64,000 bases of DNA from Subdoligranulum variabile (GTDB taxonomy: Bacteria; Bacillota; Clostridia; Oscillospirales; Ruminococcaceae), in contig SFKI01000004.1 in NCBI GenBank assembly GCA_004554775.1, positions 1 to 64,000 on the forward strand, given 5' to 3'. The notes beneath the pieces were generated by a model, which did not search any database, was not told the origin of the DNA, and saw nothing but the letters and a program-made list of their open reading frames with translations. Shown in pieces: positions 9,745 through 18,187 of the stretch (position 1 is its first letter; every line of letters starts with the position of its first letter). A program made the position numbers and the translations under genes.

Positions 9745-11991
9745 ATGAAACTGCACGATACCGGCGTATACCTTGTAAACGGCGTCCCCCAGGCCGCTGC
9801 CCCGGCGGGCGTGACCGAGGCCGAAGCTAAAAAAGGCACCATCGCCTACGGCATTTTAAAAGCACATAATACCGGCGATTCCATGCAGGACCTGCGGATG
9901 AAGTTCGACTCGATGACCAGCCACGATATCACCTACGTGGGCATCATCCAGACGGCCCGCGCCTCCGGCATGAAAGAATTTCCGCTGCCCTACGTCATGA
10001 CCAACTGCCACAACAGCCTGTGCGCGGTCGGCGGCACCATCAACGAGGACGACCATCAGTTTGCCCTCTCCGCCGCACACAAATACGGCGGCATCTATGT
10101 CCCGCCGAACATGGCCGTCATCCACAGCTATAACCGGGAAATGATGTCCGGCTGCGGCCGTATGATCCTGGGCTCCGACTCCCACACCCGCTACGGTGCC
10201 TTGGGCACCATGGCCGTGGGCGAGGGCGGCGGCGAGCTGGCCAAACAGCTGGTGGGCCGCACCTACGATATGGCCTACCCCGGCGTGGTAGCTATCTACC
10301 TGACCGGCAAGCCGAACCCCGGCGTCGGCCCGCACGACGTCGCGCTGGCGCTGGTGGCTGCCACCTATGCCAACGGCTACGTGAAAAACAAGGTCATGGA
10401 GTTCGTCGGCCCGGGCGTTGCCAACCTTTCCGCCGACTATCGCAACGGCATCGACGTCATGACCACCGAGACCACCTGCTGGTCGTCCATCTGGCAGACC
10501 GACGCTGTGACGAAGCAATATTTCGAGCAGCACAACCGCCCCGAAGCCTACAAAGAGCTGAAACCCGCCGATGTTGCCTACTACGACGGCTGCATCGAGC
10601 TGGACCTCTCCACTGTTGAGTGCATGATCGCGCTGCCGATGCACCCGAGCTACGCCTACCCCATCCGCGAGCTGAAAGCCAACGCCAAAGAAATTTTGCA
10701 GGCGGCCGAGGATCAGGCCAACAAGCAGCTGGGCGGCAAGGTACATATGGATCTGGTGGGCAAGATCTGCCCCGATGGCCGCATCTATGTCGAGCAGGGC
10801 GTCGTCGCGGGCTGCTCCGGCGGCACGTACGAGAACATCTGTGCGGTGGCCGATATCGTAAAGGGTAAGAGCTGCGGCAACGGCGCGTTCAAGTTCAGTG
10901 TTTATCCGGACAGCATGCCCACCTACCTGGAGTTGGTGAAAAATGGCGCGGTAGCGGATATTGTTTCCGCAGGCGGCATCTTCCGTGAGTGCTTCTGCGG
11001 CCCCTGCTTCGGCGCGGGCGACACCCCGGCCAACGGCGAGTTTTCCATCCGCCATACGACCCGCAACTTCCCCAACCGCGAGGGCTCCAAGCCCGGCGAG
11101 GGGCAGATCAGCGCCGTGGCCCTGATGGACGCACGCTCCATCGCCGCCACCGCAGCCAATGGCGGCTACCTGACCGCCGCCAGCGAACTGACCGACGTCG
11201 AGTACACGACCCCGGACTACCACTTTGACCAGGGCGTCTATGACAAGCGCGTCTACAACGGCTGGGGCCATCCTGAGCCGGACTACGCGCTGAAATTCGG
11301 CCCCAACATCAAGGATTGGCCCGAGCAGCCCGCCTTGACCGATGACCTGCTGGTCAAGATCGTAAGCTACATCACCGACCCTGTCACCACCACCGACGAG
11401 CTGATCCCCTCGGGCGAGACTTCGTCCTTCCGCTCCAACCCGCTGCGCCTGGCCGAGTTCACCCTCTCCCGCAAAGACCCTGCCTATGTGCCGAACGCCA
11501 AAGCCGTTAAGGCGCTGGACGATCTGCGCAAAGAGGGCACCGTCCCGATGGAAGTGGAGGATGTTTACCGCGAACTGAAAAAGCTGGGCTACACCCCCGA
11601 CGAGGAGCATACCAATATTGGTTCGGCAATTTTTGCCAACAAACCGGGCGACGGCTCGGCCCGCGAGCAGGCGGCCAGCTGCCAGCGTGTGCTGGGCGGC
11701 GCGGCCAACTTTGCCTGCGAGTACGCCACCAAGCGTTACCGCTCCAACTGCATCAACTGGGGCATGCTGCCCTTCCTGCTGGACACCCCGAATGTGCTGG
11801 ACAACGGCGATTACGTCTACCTGCCCGGCATCCGCAAGGCTCTGCTGGAAGCCGCCGACGAGATGATTGCTGTTGCCGTCAAGCCTGACGGCGGCCTGGT
11901 GGAGTTCCGCGTGCGCCTGGGTGCCATGACCGATGCCGAGCGCCAGATCCTGGCGGATGGATGCCTGATCAACTATTATAAGAATCACTAA
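9745..11991 (+). CDS. Aconitase-family hydratase (probable aconitate hydratase)
   Basis: 748 residues from ATG 9745, which follows AAGGAGAG; an in-frame GTG at 9721 would put that ribosome site inside the gene. Iron-sulfur enzyme of the aconitase superfamily: the cluster cysteines appear in MTNCHNS, in VVAGCSGGTYENI and in ECFCGPCFGAG; the C-terminal swivel domain covers about 600-748 (RYRSNCINWGMLPFLL). The overall form resembles the E. coli YbhJ type rather than classical AcnA, so activity is inferred from context: it lies between icd and its terminator, opposite gltA, and would supply the missing citrate-isocitrate step. Confidence 0.85.
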   Translation: MKLHDTGVYLVNGVPQAAAPAGVTEAEAKKGTIAYGILKAHNTGDSMQDLRMKFDSMTSHDITYVGIIQTARASGMKEFPLPYVMTNCHNSLCAVGGTINEDDHQFALSAAHKYGGIYVPPNMAVIHSYNREMMSGCGRMILGSDSHTRYGALGTMAVGEGGGELAKQLVGRTYDMAYPGVVAIYLTGKPNPGVGPHDVALALVAATYANGYVKNKVMEFVGPGVANLSADYRNGIDVMTTETTCWSSIWQTDAVTKQYFEQHNRPEAYKELKPADVAYYDGCIELDLSTVECMIALPMHPSYAYPIRELKANAKEILQAAEDQANKQLGGKVHMDLVGKICPDGRIYVEQGVVAGCSGGTYENICAVADIVKGKSCGNGAFKFSVYPDSMPTYLELVKNGAVADIVSAGGIFRECFCGPCFGAGDTPANGEFSIRHTTRNFPNREGSKPGEGQISAVALMDARSIAATAANGGYLTAASELTDVEYTTPDYHFDQGVYDKRVYNGWGHPEPDYALKFGPNIKDWPEQPALTDDLLVKIVSYITDPVTTTDELIPSGETSSFRSNPLRLAEFTLSRKDPAYVPNAKAVKALDDLRKEGTVPMEVEDVYRELKKLGYTPDEEHTNIGSAIFANKPGDGSAREQAASCQRVLGGAANFACEYATKRYRSNCINWGMLPFLLDTPNVLDNGDYVYLPGIRKALLEAADEMIAVAVKPDGGLVEFRVRLGAMTDAERQILADGCLINYYKNH

Positions 11992-12003
11992 ATTGCTTCT
12001 GGC

Positions 12004-12037
12004 GTGGCTCACCACCTTGCGGTGAGCCACTTTATTT
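12004..12037 (+). terminator. Intrinsic terminator after acn
   Basis: GTGGCTCACC / GGTGAGCCAC, 10-bp perfect stem with loop ACCTTGC (12014-12020), then TTTATTT. Confidence 0.8.
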
Positions 12038-12051
12038 ATGGGCGTAAAAAG

Positions 12052-12211
12052 TGGCTCCCCTCGAGGGGTGACTCCCCACAGCGTGGGGAGATGTCGCGCA
12101 GCGACAAAGGGGGCCGGCCGCGTGAGCGGTGTCACCGAAGGTGACTGAAGGGTGGCTGGGAGACTGCTTCTGCCACAAGGGCCACCCCTCAAGGGGAGCC
12201 TTTTTCTTGCT
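12052..12211. repeat. R2 dispersed multi-hairpin repeat, copy 2
   Basis: GGCTCCCCTCGAGGGG, the core ACTCCCCACAGCGTGGGGAG, ATGTCGCGCAGCGAC, and an ending CCCCTCAAGGGGAGCCTTTTT. It lies between the acn terminator and the araC-type gene end; on the plus strand the last hairpin plus T-run could itself terminate. Confidence 0.75.
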
Positions 12212-12215
12212 ACAA

Positions 12216-13118
12216 TTATTGCCCCGCCCTCAACGCCCGTCTCCGAAACTCCGTCGGTCCGCATCCGTAAATCTGCCGGAACGAACGGGCAAAATAGCTC
12301 GAATCCTCAAACCCGCATTGGGCGGCGATGGCGGTTACTTGCAGCGTTGTGCCGCACAGCAGTTCGGCGGCGCGCTGCAAGCGCTGGCTGCGAAGGTACT
12401 GGTTGGGCGTGGTGCCGATCATATCATGGAAGCACCGCAGACATTCACTGGGACTGATCGACGCACTCGCGGCGATCTGCTCAACGGTCAAGTTCTCGGC
12501 GTAATGCGCCTGCACAAATTGCAGCATTGTTTTAATGCGGTCGGCGCTGCGCAGCGCCTTTTTGGGCACGGTACGCATGGCCGGGGCACGCGTCACCAGC
12601 AGGTACATCATGTCCGAAAGCGCGGCACGCGCCTTGAACTCATACCCCGGTATCTCGTTGACCACGGCGCGGAACGCCCGTTCCATGCAGTCGATCGCTT
12701 CGCGCTGCCAGTCCACGCTGCGGCGCAGCACGGCGCAGGGGCGGCTGGGGTCGGCCAGCAGCGGCTGCAAATATTTCTGCCAAAACACGCTGTCCGGGCT
12801 GCCGCCCACCAACCGCGGGTGGAACACCACACTGTACAGCCTGCAGCGCCCGGCGTTCAGCGGCCAGTCGGCGTGCAGCACCCCGGCGTTGATAAAAATG
12901 CCATCGCCCTCGTCCAGCTGGTACTTTTCCCCGGCGGCAGCCGCCAGCACACGTCCCTCGCTGGCAATCAGCATTTCCACTTCCTCGTGCCAGTGCCAGG
13001 GCACGGGTTCGGCGGCCAGGTCGTCGTGGTAGCAGGCAATCGGGAACGCGGCGGTGCCGTGGGCGGTCAGCTCACGCCCGGCGGCATCGGTCGTGGTATC
13101 GCAGGCAGACAAAGCCAT
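12216..13118 (-). CDS. AraC-family transcriptional regulator with cupin sensor domain
   Basis: 300 residues. N-terminal cupin-like effector domain (VPWHWHEEVEMLIASEGR at about 39-56, INAGVLHADWP) and C-terminal pair of helix-turn-helix motifs (LTVEQIAASASISPSECLRCFHDMIGTTPNQYLRSQRLQRAAELL ... IAAQCGFEDSSYFARSFRQIYGCGPTEFRRR). Such proteins commonly activate sugar or small-molecule uptake genes. The ATG has an AAGGAGAAA ribosome site. It is transcribed divergently from the MFS transporter gene 121 bp away, which is its likely target. No ligand can be named. Confidence 0.9.
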   Translation of the reverse strand: MALSACDTTTDAAGRELTAHGTAAFPIACYHDDLAAEPVPWHWHEEVEMLIASEGRVLAAAAGEKYQLDEGDGIFINAGVLHADWPLNAGRCRLYSVVFHPRLVGGSPDSVFWQKYLQPLLADPSRPCAVLRRSVDWQREAIDCMERAFRAVVNEIPGYEFKARAALSDMMYLLVTRAPAMRTVPKKALRSADRIKTMLQFVQAHYAENLTVEQIAASASISPSECLRCFHDMIGTTPNQYLRSQRLQRAAELLCGTTLQVTAIAAQCGFEDSSYFARSFRQIYGCGPTEFRRRALRAGQ

Positions 13119-13194
13119 GGCAATTTCTCCTTTTCTGGCGGAATAATCCTATTACTTTGGCGAAAAAGTACGATACATCCGCCAGCTTTGATGA

Positions 13195-13200
13195 TATAAT
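13195..13200 (+). promoter_or_regulatory. -10 element for the MFS transporter gene
   Basis: Perfect TATAAT 40 bp before the start codon; the -35 position (13172-13177, GATACA) is poor, which fits a promoter that needs an activator such as the adjacent divergent AraC-family protein. Confidence 0.5.
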
Positions 13201-13239
13201 CATAGGGCAAACAAAAACACCTGTCAAGGAGAAAATTTT

Positions 13240-14415
13240 ATGGTTTCCCTGCTTCTACCCGTAATTTATCTGGCCTTTATCAGCCTGGGTCTGCCGGATG
13301 CCCTGCTGGGCGCGGCCTGGCCCAGCATGTACCAGGGCTTGGGCGCAGGCCTGTCCTGGGCGGGCGGCGTGTCCATGATCATCTCCGCCGGCACGGTCAT
13401 TTCCAGCCTTGCCAGCGACGCCCTCACGGCGCGCCTTGGCCCCGGCAAGGTCACGGCCATCAGCGTGGGCATGACGGCGGCGGCGCTGTTCGGCTTTTCG
13501 ACCAGCACGGCGTTCTGGCAGCTTTGCCTGTGGGCCATTCCGTACGGCTTGGGTGCGGGCAGCGTTGACGCCGCGCTGAACAACTACGTCGCCCTGCATT
13601 ACGAAAGCCGCCACATGAGCTGGCTGCACTGCATGTGGGGCCTGGGTGCCAGCGGCGGGCCGGTCATCATGGGGTGGGCGCTGGCGCGCGGCAGCTGGCA
13701 GGGCGGTTACCGCATCATCTCGGTCTTGCAGGTGGTGCTTACGGCCATCATTGTGTTCAGCCTGCCGCTGTGGAAGCGCCCGGGCGAGGAAACCGGCGAG
13801 GAAATCCAGCGCGAGCACCGCACCCTGCCGCAGCTGATGAAAGTACCCGGCGTGCCCGAGGTCATGGTCACGTTTGCCTGCTACTCGGTGGTTGAAACCA
13901 CCACCGGTATGTGGGCGGCCAGCTATTGCACGTTGCAGCGCGGAATCGACGCAGGTACGGCGGCCAGCTGGGCCAGCCTGTTTTATGTGGGCATCACGGC
14001 GGGGCGGTTTTTAAGCGGATTTTTGGCCATGAAGCTCAACGACCACCAGATGATCAACCTCGGCTTTGTACTCATCGCGGCAGGCATCGTGCCCATTCTG
14101 CTGCCGCTGGGCAACGCGGCGCTGGTGGTGGGGCTTGTCACCGTCGGCCTGGGCTGCGCGCCCATCTACCCCAGCATTATCCACGAAACACCGCTCAATT
14201 TTGGCCGTGGCCTGAGCATGGCCCTGACCGGCGTGCAGATGGCCGCCGCCTACATCGGCAATGTGCTGTTCCCGCCGCTGTTCGGGCTGCTGGCACAGTA
14301 CATCAGCATCAGCCTGTACCCGTGGTATCTGCTGGCCGCGCTGGCCCTGATGGCCGTCATGTCCGCCGCGCTGCACCGCAAGACCGCCGCCAAGCGCGCC
14401 GCCAACGGCTGCTGA
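13240..14415 (+). CDS. MFS transporter
   Basis: 391 residues, about 12 hydrophobic helices in two halves with a charged central loop (KRPGEETGEEIQREHR, about 177-192). The N-terminal pattern FISLGLPDALLGAAWPSMYQGL and the pairing with an AraC regulator resemble FucP/YhjX-like sugar or carboxylate porters, but substrate cannot be read from sequence. Start ATG 13240 follows AAGGAGAAA. Ends at a strong terminator, so it is a single-gene transcript. Confidence 0.85.
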   Translation: MVSLLLPVIYLAFISLGLPDALLGAAWPSMYQGLGAGLSWAGGVSMIISAGTVISSLASDALTARLGPGKVTAISVGMTAAALFGFSTSTAFWQLCLWAIPYGLGAGSVDAALNNYVALHYESRHMSWLHCMWGLGASGGPVIMGWALARGSWQGGYRIISVLQVVLTAIIVFSLPLWKRPGEETGEEIQREHRTLPQLMKVPGVPEVMVTFACYSVVETTTGMWAASYCTLQRGIDAGTAASWASLFYVGITAGRFLSGFLAMKLNDHQMINLGFVLIAAGIVPILLPLGNAALVVGLVTVGLGCAPIYPSIIHETPLNFGRGLSMALTGVQMAAAYIGNVLFPPLFGLLAQYISISLYPWYLLAALALMAVMSAALHRKTAAKRAANGC

Positions 14416-14429
14416 AATAGAAAAAATTC

Positions 14430-14469
14430 CCAGAGGAAACGCGAAATCCGGCGTTTCCTCTGGTTTTTT
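14430..14469 (+). terminator. Intrinsic terminator after the MFS gene
   Basis: 13-bp perfect stem CCAGAGGAAACGC / GCGTTTCCTCTGG (14430-14442, 14451-14463) and six T residues. Confidence 0.9.
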
Positions 14470-14567
14470 GTGTTTACATCTTATATAATATAAATTATGA
14501 GTTTATAGCGCGAAACGGCTCCCCTCAGGAGGAACCATTCTACTAGTTATCATCCAGGAGGTGCCCC

Positions 14568-15401
14568 ATGGAAAAGTGCAGCTTATGCGGCGGCAAGATT
14601 GTCAACCACCGGTGTGTGGACTGCGGCATGCCCTACCCGGAAAAACCGCGCTACATCCTGCGCAGCGAGAGCGCCCATACCCACCAGGTCAACGGCGAGG
14701 AAGTGTTGCATCGCGTCCGCACGGCGGCGGGCAAAGACCCCGTCTATACCTGCGATTCTGCGGATGAGCAGGACCGCATCGACCTGGAGGGCTCGCGTCC
14801 GCATTTGCATGCCCCGGCCCGGCAGCTGAACCAGACGCGCCGTCCGGCCCGGGACAAGCGGCGCGGCGGCTGGTTGGTCACGCTCATCATCTTAGGCCTG
14901 GCGCTGCTGCCCATGCTGTTCAACCTGGCCGAGCGGGTATTTTACAGTTTGGCGGATCTGGGCGGAAACAGCAGCTATGCGGAAACCGAGGCGCCCGAAG
15001 CAAGCATCCATGCCGAAGCCCCCGCCGAGGATATGACCGGCGTCAACCCCTACGAGGGAGTGGACTGGGGCCTGCCCACTGCGGGCGGCGGCTTTGGCTG
15101 CATTCTGGAGCCGGGCTACTACACCATCGGCCAGCAGATCCCCGAGGGCGTTTACACCATCACCCCTGATGATGGCAGCTCGCTGACGATGACCCACGAC
15201 GACGAAGCCCACGACCGCTGGTACCAGACAACCGTGCTCAGCTGCCCCGAAGGCGGGGAGCCCGAACTGGTGCTGACCAACGTGCAGCTGGCGGCTGGCG
15301 GCACCCTGTGGGTGGAAGGAAGCGGCACCCTGACACTGGAATGCTATTCCAACGAGGATTGCATCCTGCAGTTAAGCCCGAGTGCGGAGATTTACGAATA
15401 A
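14568..15401 (+). CDS. Zinc-ribbon single-pass membrane protein of unknown function
   Basis: 277 residues. A four-cysteine ribbon opens the protein (CSLCGG at 4-9, CVDCG at 16-20), followed by a basic linker, one membrane helix (GWLVTLIILGLALLPMLFNLA, about 102-122) and an outside domain of about 150 residues, which contains LEPGYYTIGQQIPEGVYTITPDD, a beta-rich pattern found in other clostridial secreted proteins. This is the common zinc-ribbon plus membrane anchor plus exported domain architecture; function unknown. ATG 14568 follows AGGAGGTG. No operon partner. Confidence 0.75.
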   Translation: MEKCSLCGGKIVNHRCVDCGMPYPEKPRYILRSESAHTHQVNGEEVLHRVRTAAGKDPVYTCDSADEQDRIDLEGSRPHLHAPARQLNQTRRPARDKRRGGWLVTLIILGLALLPMLFNLAERVFYSLADLGGNSSYAETEAPEASIHAEAPAEDMTGVNPYEGVDWGLPTAGGGFGCILEPGYYTIGQQIPEGVYTITPDDGSSLTMTHDDEAHDRWYQTTVLSCPEGGEPELVLTNVQLAAGGTLWVEGSGTLTLECYSNEDCILQLSPSAEIYE

Positions 15402-15417
15402 AATATGGTGACGGACC

Positions 15418-15495
15418 GTAGGGGCAAGCATTGCTCGCCCGCAGAATTTTGCGCCAAGGCCAATTTGCACGGGCGGATATGGAATCCGCCCCTAC
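15418..15495. repeat. R1 dispersed repeat (78 bp, complete)
   Basis: GTAGGGGCA ... first hairpin around AGCATTGCT ... second hairpin GGGCGGATATGGAATCCGCCC and end CGCCCCTAC. One of the best copies of the two-hairpin R1 unit. Confidence 0.8.
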
Positions 15496-15540
15496 GGTAT
15501 TCAGTGAAAATTTCCACCGTTTCATAGCGCCCCCAGCTTC

Positions 15541-15616
15541 GTAGGGGCGCATTCCATATGCGCCCGCATGGCCTTGCGCTACTGCGGATTTTACGAGCGG
15601 CCATTGCCCGCCCCTA
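15541..15616. repeat. R1 dispersed repeat, second tandem copy
   Basis: GTAGGGGCGCATTCCATATGCGCCC opens the unit and a degenerate GCGGCCATTGCCCGCCCCTAT closes it, 45 bp after the preceding copy. Together the two fill the gap ahead of the MBOAT gene. Confidence 0.7.
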
Positions 15617-15667
15617 TGCCCTGCATGGGGATGAGATAAAAACATAAAGGTCATCTGAGGAGTATCT

Positions 15668-17125
15668 ATGGTTTTCAATTCGGCGCAATTTTTGTTGTTT
15701 TTGCCGCTGGCGGCGCTGGGGTATTTTGCGGTGCCCCAAAAGGCCCGGCGGGTCTGGCTGCTGCTGGCCTGCTATTTCTTCTATTTTTGCTGGAACCCGG
15801 CGCATGTGCCGGTGCTGGCCTTTGTTACCGCCGTGGGCTACCTCGGCGGCCGCCTGCTGGATGGCAAGCCCCGCAAGGGCGCGCTGGCGGCGGGCATCGT
15901 GTTGGCACTGGCCCCGCTGATCGGGTTCAAATATCTGGGCTTCCTGACGAAATCCGTGCTGTCGGTGCTGGCGCATGTCGGCGTGCAGATCGCCCCGCCT
16001 GCGTTTGATTTCTTACTGCCGATGGGCATTTCGTTCTACACCTTGCAGGCCGTGGGCTACCTGGTGGACACCTACCGCGGCGAAAGGGCCGAGCACGATC
16101 TGCTTGATTTTGCGCTGTTTATCAGCTTTTTCCCGCAGATGGTCTCTGGCCCCATCAGCCGGGGCAAAAGCCTGCTGCCGCAGCTTTCGGCGGCGAAACG
16201 TCCCACCTTTGACGACCTGCGCGACGGCGTGTTGCTGCTGATCTGGGGCTACTTCCTTAAAATCGTGGTGGCGGATCGCGCCGCGCTGTTTGTGGCGGCA
16301 GTCTACGCGCCGGAAAGCGAGTACGAGGGCTGGTTCTACATCATCGCTACGCTGCTGTTTGCGCTGCAGCTCTACGGCGATTTCGGCGGCTGCTCGGTCA
16401 TGGCGATGGGCACGGCCAAAATCCTGGGCATTGACCTGATCGACAACTTCAATGCACCCTATTTCTCGCAGTCTATTGCTGAATTTTGGCGCCGCTGGCA
16501 TATCTCGCTGTCCACCTGGTTCCGCGATTATCTTTACATCCCCCTGGGCGGCAACCGCAAGGGCGCACTGCGTAAAAACTTCAATGTATTGGTCACGTTT
16601 GCGGTCAGCGGCCTGTGGCACGGTGCGCAGTGGAACTACATGGCCTGGGGCCTTTTGAACGGCCTGTATCAGATCATCGGCGCGGCGCTGCTGCCGCTGC
16701 GCAAAGCGGTGGTCCGCGCGCTGCACATTGACCCGCAGTCCCGCCTGCACAAGCTGCTGCGGGTGGTGGTCACGTTTGCACTGTTCAACTCTACGCTGGT
16801 GCTCTTCCGCGCCTACCGCCTGATGGACGCCGTGCGCATCCTCATCAGCATGGCGACTGTGCATAATTTTGAGATTTTTACCGATGGCTCGCTGTTTGCC
16901 TGCGGCATTGATGCGTTCAACTTTGCGCTGCTGGGCGTCTATGCGCTGGTCATGCTTGCCGTCGATGTCTGCAAGTATAAGCAGATAAAAGTACGTTCTG
17001 TCATCGAAAAGCAGCACTGGCTCTGCCAGGTGGCGGTTGTGGTGCTGGGTGTGCTGGCTGTTCTGCTGCTGGGCGTCTACGGCCCCGGCTTCGAGGCATC
17101 CAACTTTATCTATTCGCAGTTCTAA
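15668..17125 (+). CDS. MBOAT-family membrane O-acyltransferase
   Basis: 485 residues, about ten membrane helices. The MBOAT signature is plain: FRDYLYIPLGGNRKG (about 287-301) and the catalytic histidine in VSGLWHGAQWNYMAWG (about 317-332). AlgI/PatA/DltB relatives move acetyl (or other acyl) groups across the membrane to a partner that modifies a polysaccharide. The next gene, 17 bp downstream, encodes such a partner, so the pair probably O-acetylates a cell-surface glycan. ATG follows GAGGAGT. Confidence 0.92.
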   Translation: MVFNSAQFLLFLPLAALGYFAVPQKARRVWLLLACYFFYFCWNPAHVPVLAFVTAVGYLGGRLLDGKPRKGALAAGIVLALAPLIGFKYLGFLTKSVLSVLAHVGVQIAPPAFDFLLPMGISFYTLQAVGYLVDTYRGERAEHDLLDFALFISFFPQMVSGPISRGKSLLPQLSAAKRPTFDDLRDGVLLLIWGYFLKIVVADRAALFVAAVYAPESEYEGWFYIIATLLFALQLYGDFGGCSVMAMGTAKILGIDLIDNFNAPYFSQSIAEFWRRWHISLSTWFRDYLYIPLGGNRKGALRKNFNVLVTFAVSGLWHGAQWNYMAWGLLNGLYQIIGAALLPLRKAVVRALHIDPQSRLHKLLRVVVTFALFNSTLVLFRAYRLMDAVRILISMATVHNFEIFTDGSLFACGIDAFNFALLGVYALVMLAVDVCKYKQIKVRSVIEKQHWLCQVAVVVLGVLAVLLLGVYGPGFEASNFIYSQF

Positions 17126-17142
17126 GAAGGGGAGCAGAAACT

Positions 17143-18114
17143 ATGGCTAAAAAATTGGCAGCGGTGCTGCTCTGCGTGGTGCTGATCTTCGTTGGCGTGC
17201 TGGCGCTGGGGCACCTGACCCGGCCCTTGGGCGACGATGTAGCCATCGCCAACGTCGAAAATTTCCACAAACTGCCGGAAAATTCCATCGACGTCATTGT
17301 CTACGGCTCCAGCCATGCCTGGCGCAATGTCAATGTCAACGAAATGTACGATAAGTACGGCATCGGTGCGTACAACTACGCCGCGAACTGGCAGCATCTG
17401 GACACGACCTGGCTGTTTGTGCATGATTCGCTGGCGACCCAGACGCCGAAGGTGGCGCTGATCGAGGGCGTGCACGTCAACAGCAACGAGTTTGATACCG
17501 ATATGGACGGCGAAATTTACTACACCACGCCTATCCCGGAATCGAAATATAAGCGCGAATACCTGAAAATGTGCTTTGAAAACCACATAGAGCGGTATAT
17601 TTCTTACTATTTCCCGTTGGTGGCCTACCATGAGAATAAAAACGCCCTGACAGCGGAAAGCTTTGGTAGAAGTTCAAACAGTATTGATTTTATGGATACA
17701 ATGGGCTTTTACCCGCGCGACGGTGTGTTTGTAGCCGACGTCAAGGACTGGACCCAGATGGAAGACTGGGTCATCGGCGACCGGTCGCTGGCTTTGATGG
17801 ACGACATGGTCGCGGCCTTGCAGGAAAAAGGCTGCCAGGTGGTGTTTTGGGTCGCGCCCTGGTCGACCGAGGAATACCAGTATTTTGACGTGCTGCAGCA
17901 GTATTGCGAGGAACACAACTGCGGCTACATCAACATGTTTGAGCACATGGAGGATGCGGGCATCAGCGCCGAAACGGATTTTTGTGACCCGCACCACCTG
18001 AACGTCAGCGGTGCCACCAAAATGGCGGATTACCTGGGTGCCTATTTAAAAGAAAACTACGATTTGACCGATTGGCGGGAAGTACCCAGCAATTTGTGGG
18101 AGAATCATAGCTGA
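17143..18114 (+). CDS. SGNH-like exported acyl-transfer partner of the MBOAT protein
   Basis: 323 residues with an N-terminal signal anchor (LAAVLLCVVLIFVGVLALGHL, 5-25). The SGNH-hydrolase catalytic elements are visible: VIVYGSSHAWRNVN (serine near 58) and FCDPHHLNVSGA near the C-terminus (Asp and His). Homologous arrangements (AlgX/AlgJ, PatB, DltD) take the acyl group from the MBOAT protein outside the cell and pass it to the glycan. Its place directly after the MBOAT gene supports this. The target polymer is unknown. Confidence 0.82.
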   Translation: MAKKLAAVLLCVVLIFVGVLALGHLTRPLGDDVAIANVENFHKLPENSIDVIVYGSSHAWRNVNVNEMYDKYGIGAYNYAANWQHLDTTWLFVHDSLATQTPKVALIEGVHVNSNEFDTDMDGEIYYTTPIPESKYKREYLKMCFENHIERYISYYFPLVAYHENKNALTAESFGRSSNSIDFMDTMGFYPRDGVFVADVKDWTQMEDWVIGDRSLALMDDMVAALQEKGCQVVFWVAPWSTEEYQYFDVLQQYCEEHNCGYINMFEHMEDAGISAETDFCDPHHLNVSGATKMADYLGAYLKENYDLTDWREVPSNLWENHS

Positions 18115-18139
18115 TACCGGATTTTGCTTTGCACGAATA

Positions 18140-18169
18140 TCGGCCCTGCCGCAAGATAGGCAGGGCCGA
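18140..18169. terminator. Hairpin between convergent SGNH and helicase genes
   Basis: 11-bp perfect stem TCGGCCCTGCC / GGCAGGGCCGA with an 8-base loop; no long T-run on either side, so termination strength is uncertain. Confidence 0.55.
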
Positions 18170-18187
18170 AGCAGTTGATCTTTAAAC

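Noticed and set aside
9856..12264. 802-codon minus-strand frame opposite the aconitase gene
   Set aside because: Antisense shadow of a well-supported gene; runs through the R2 repeat and terminator.
15418..15616. Tandem R1 repeats considered as CRISPR array
   Set aside because: Units are self-complementary along their whole length, spacers are not of uniform size, and no cas gene is present.
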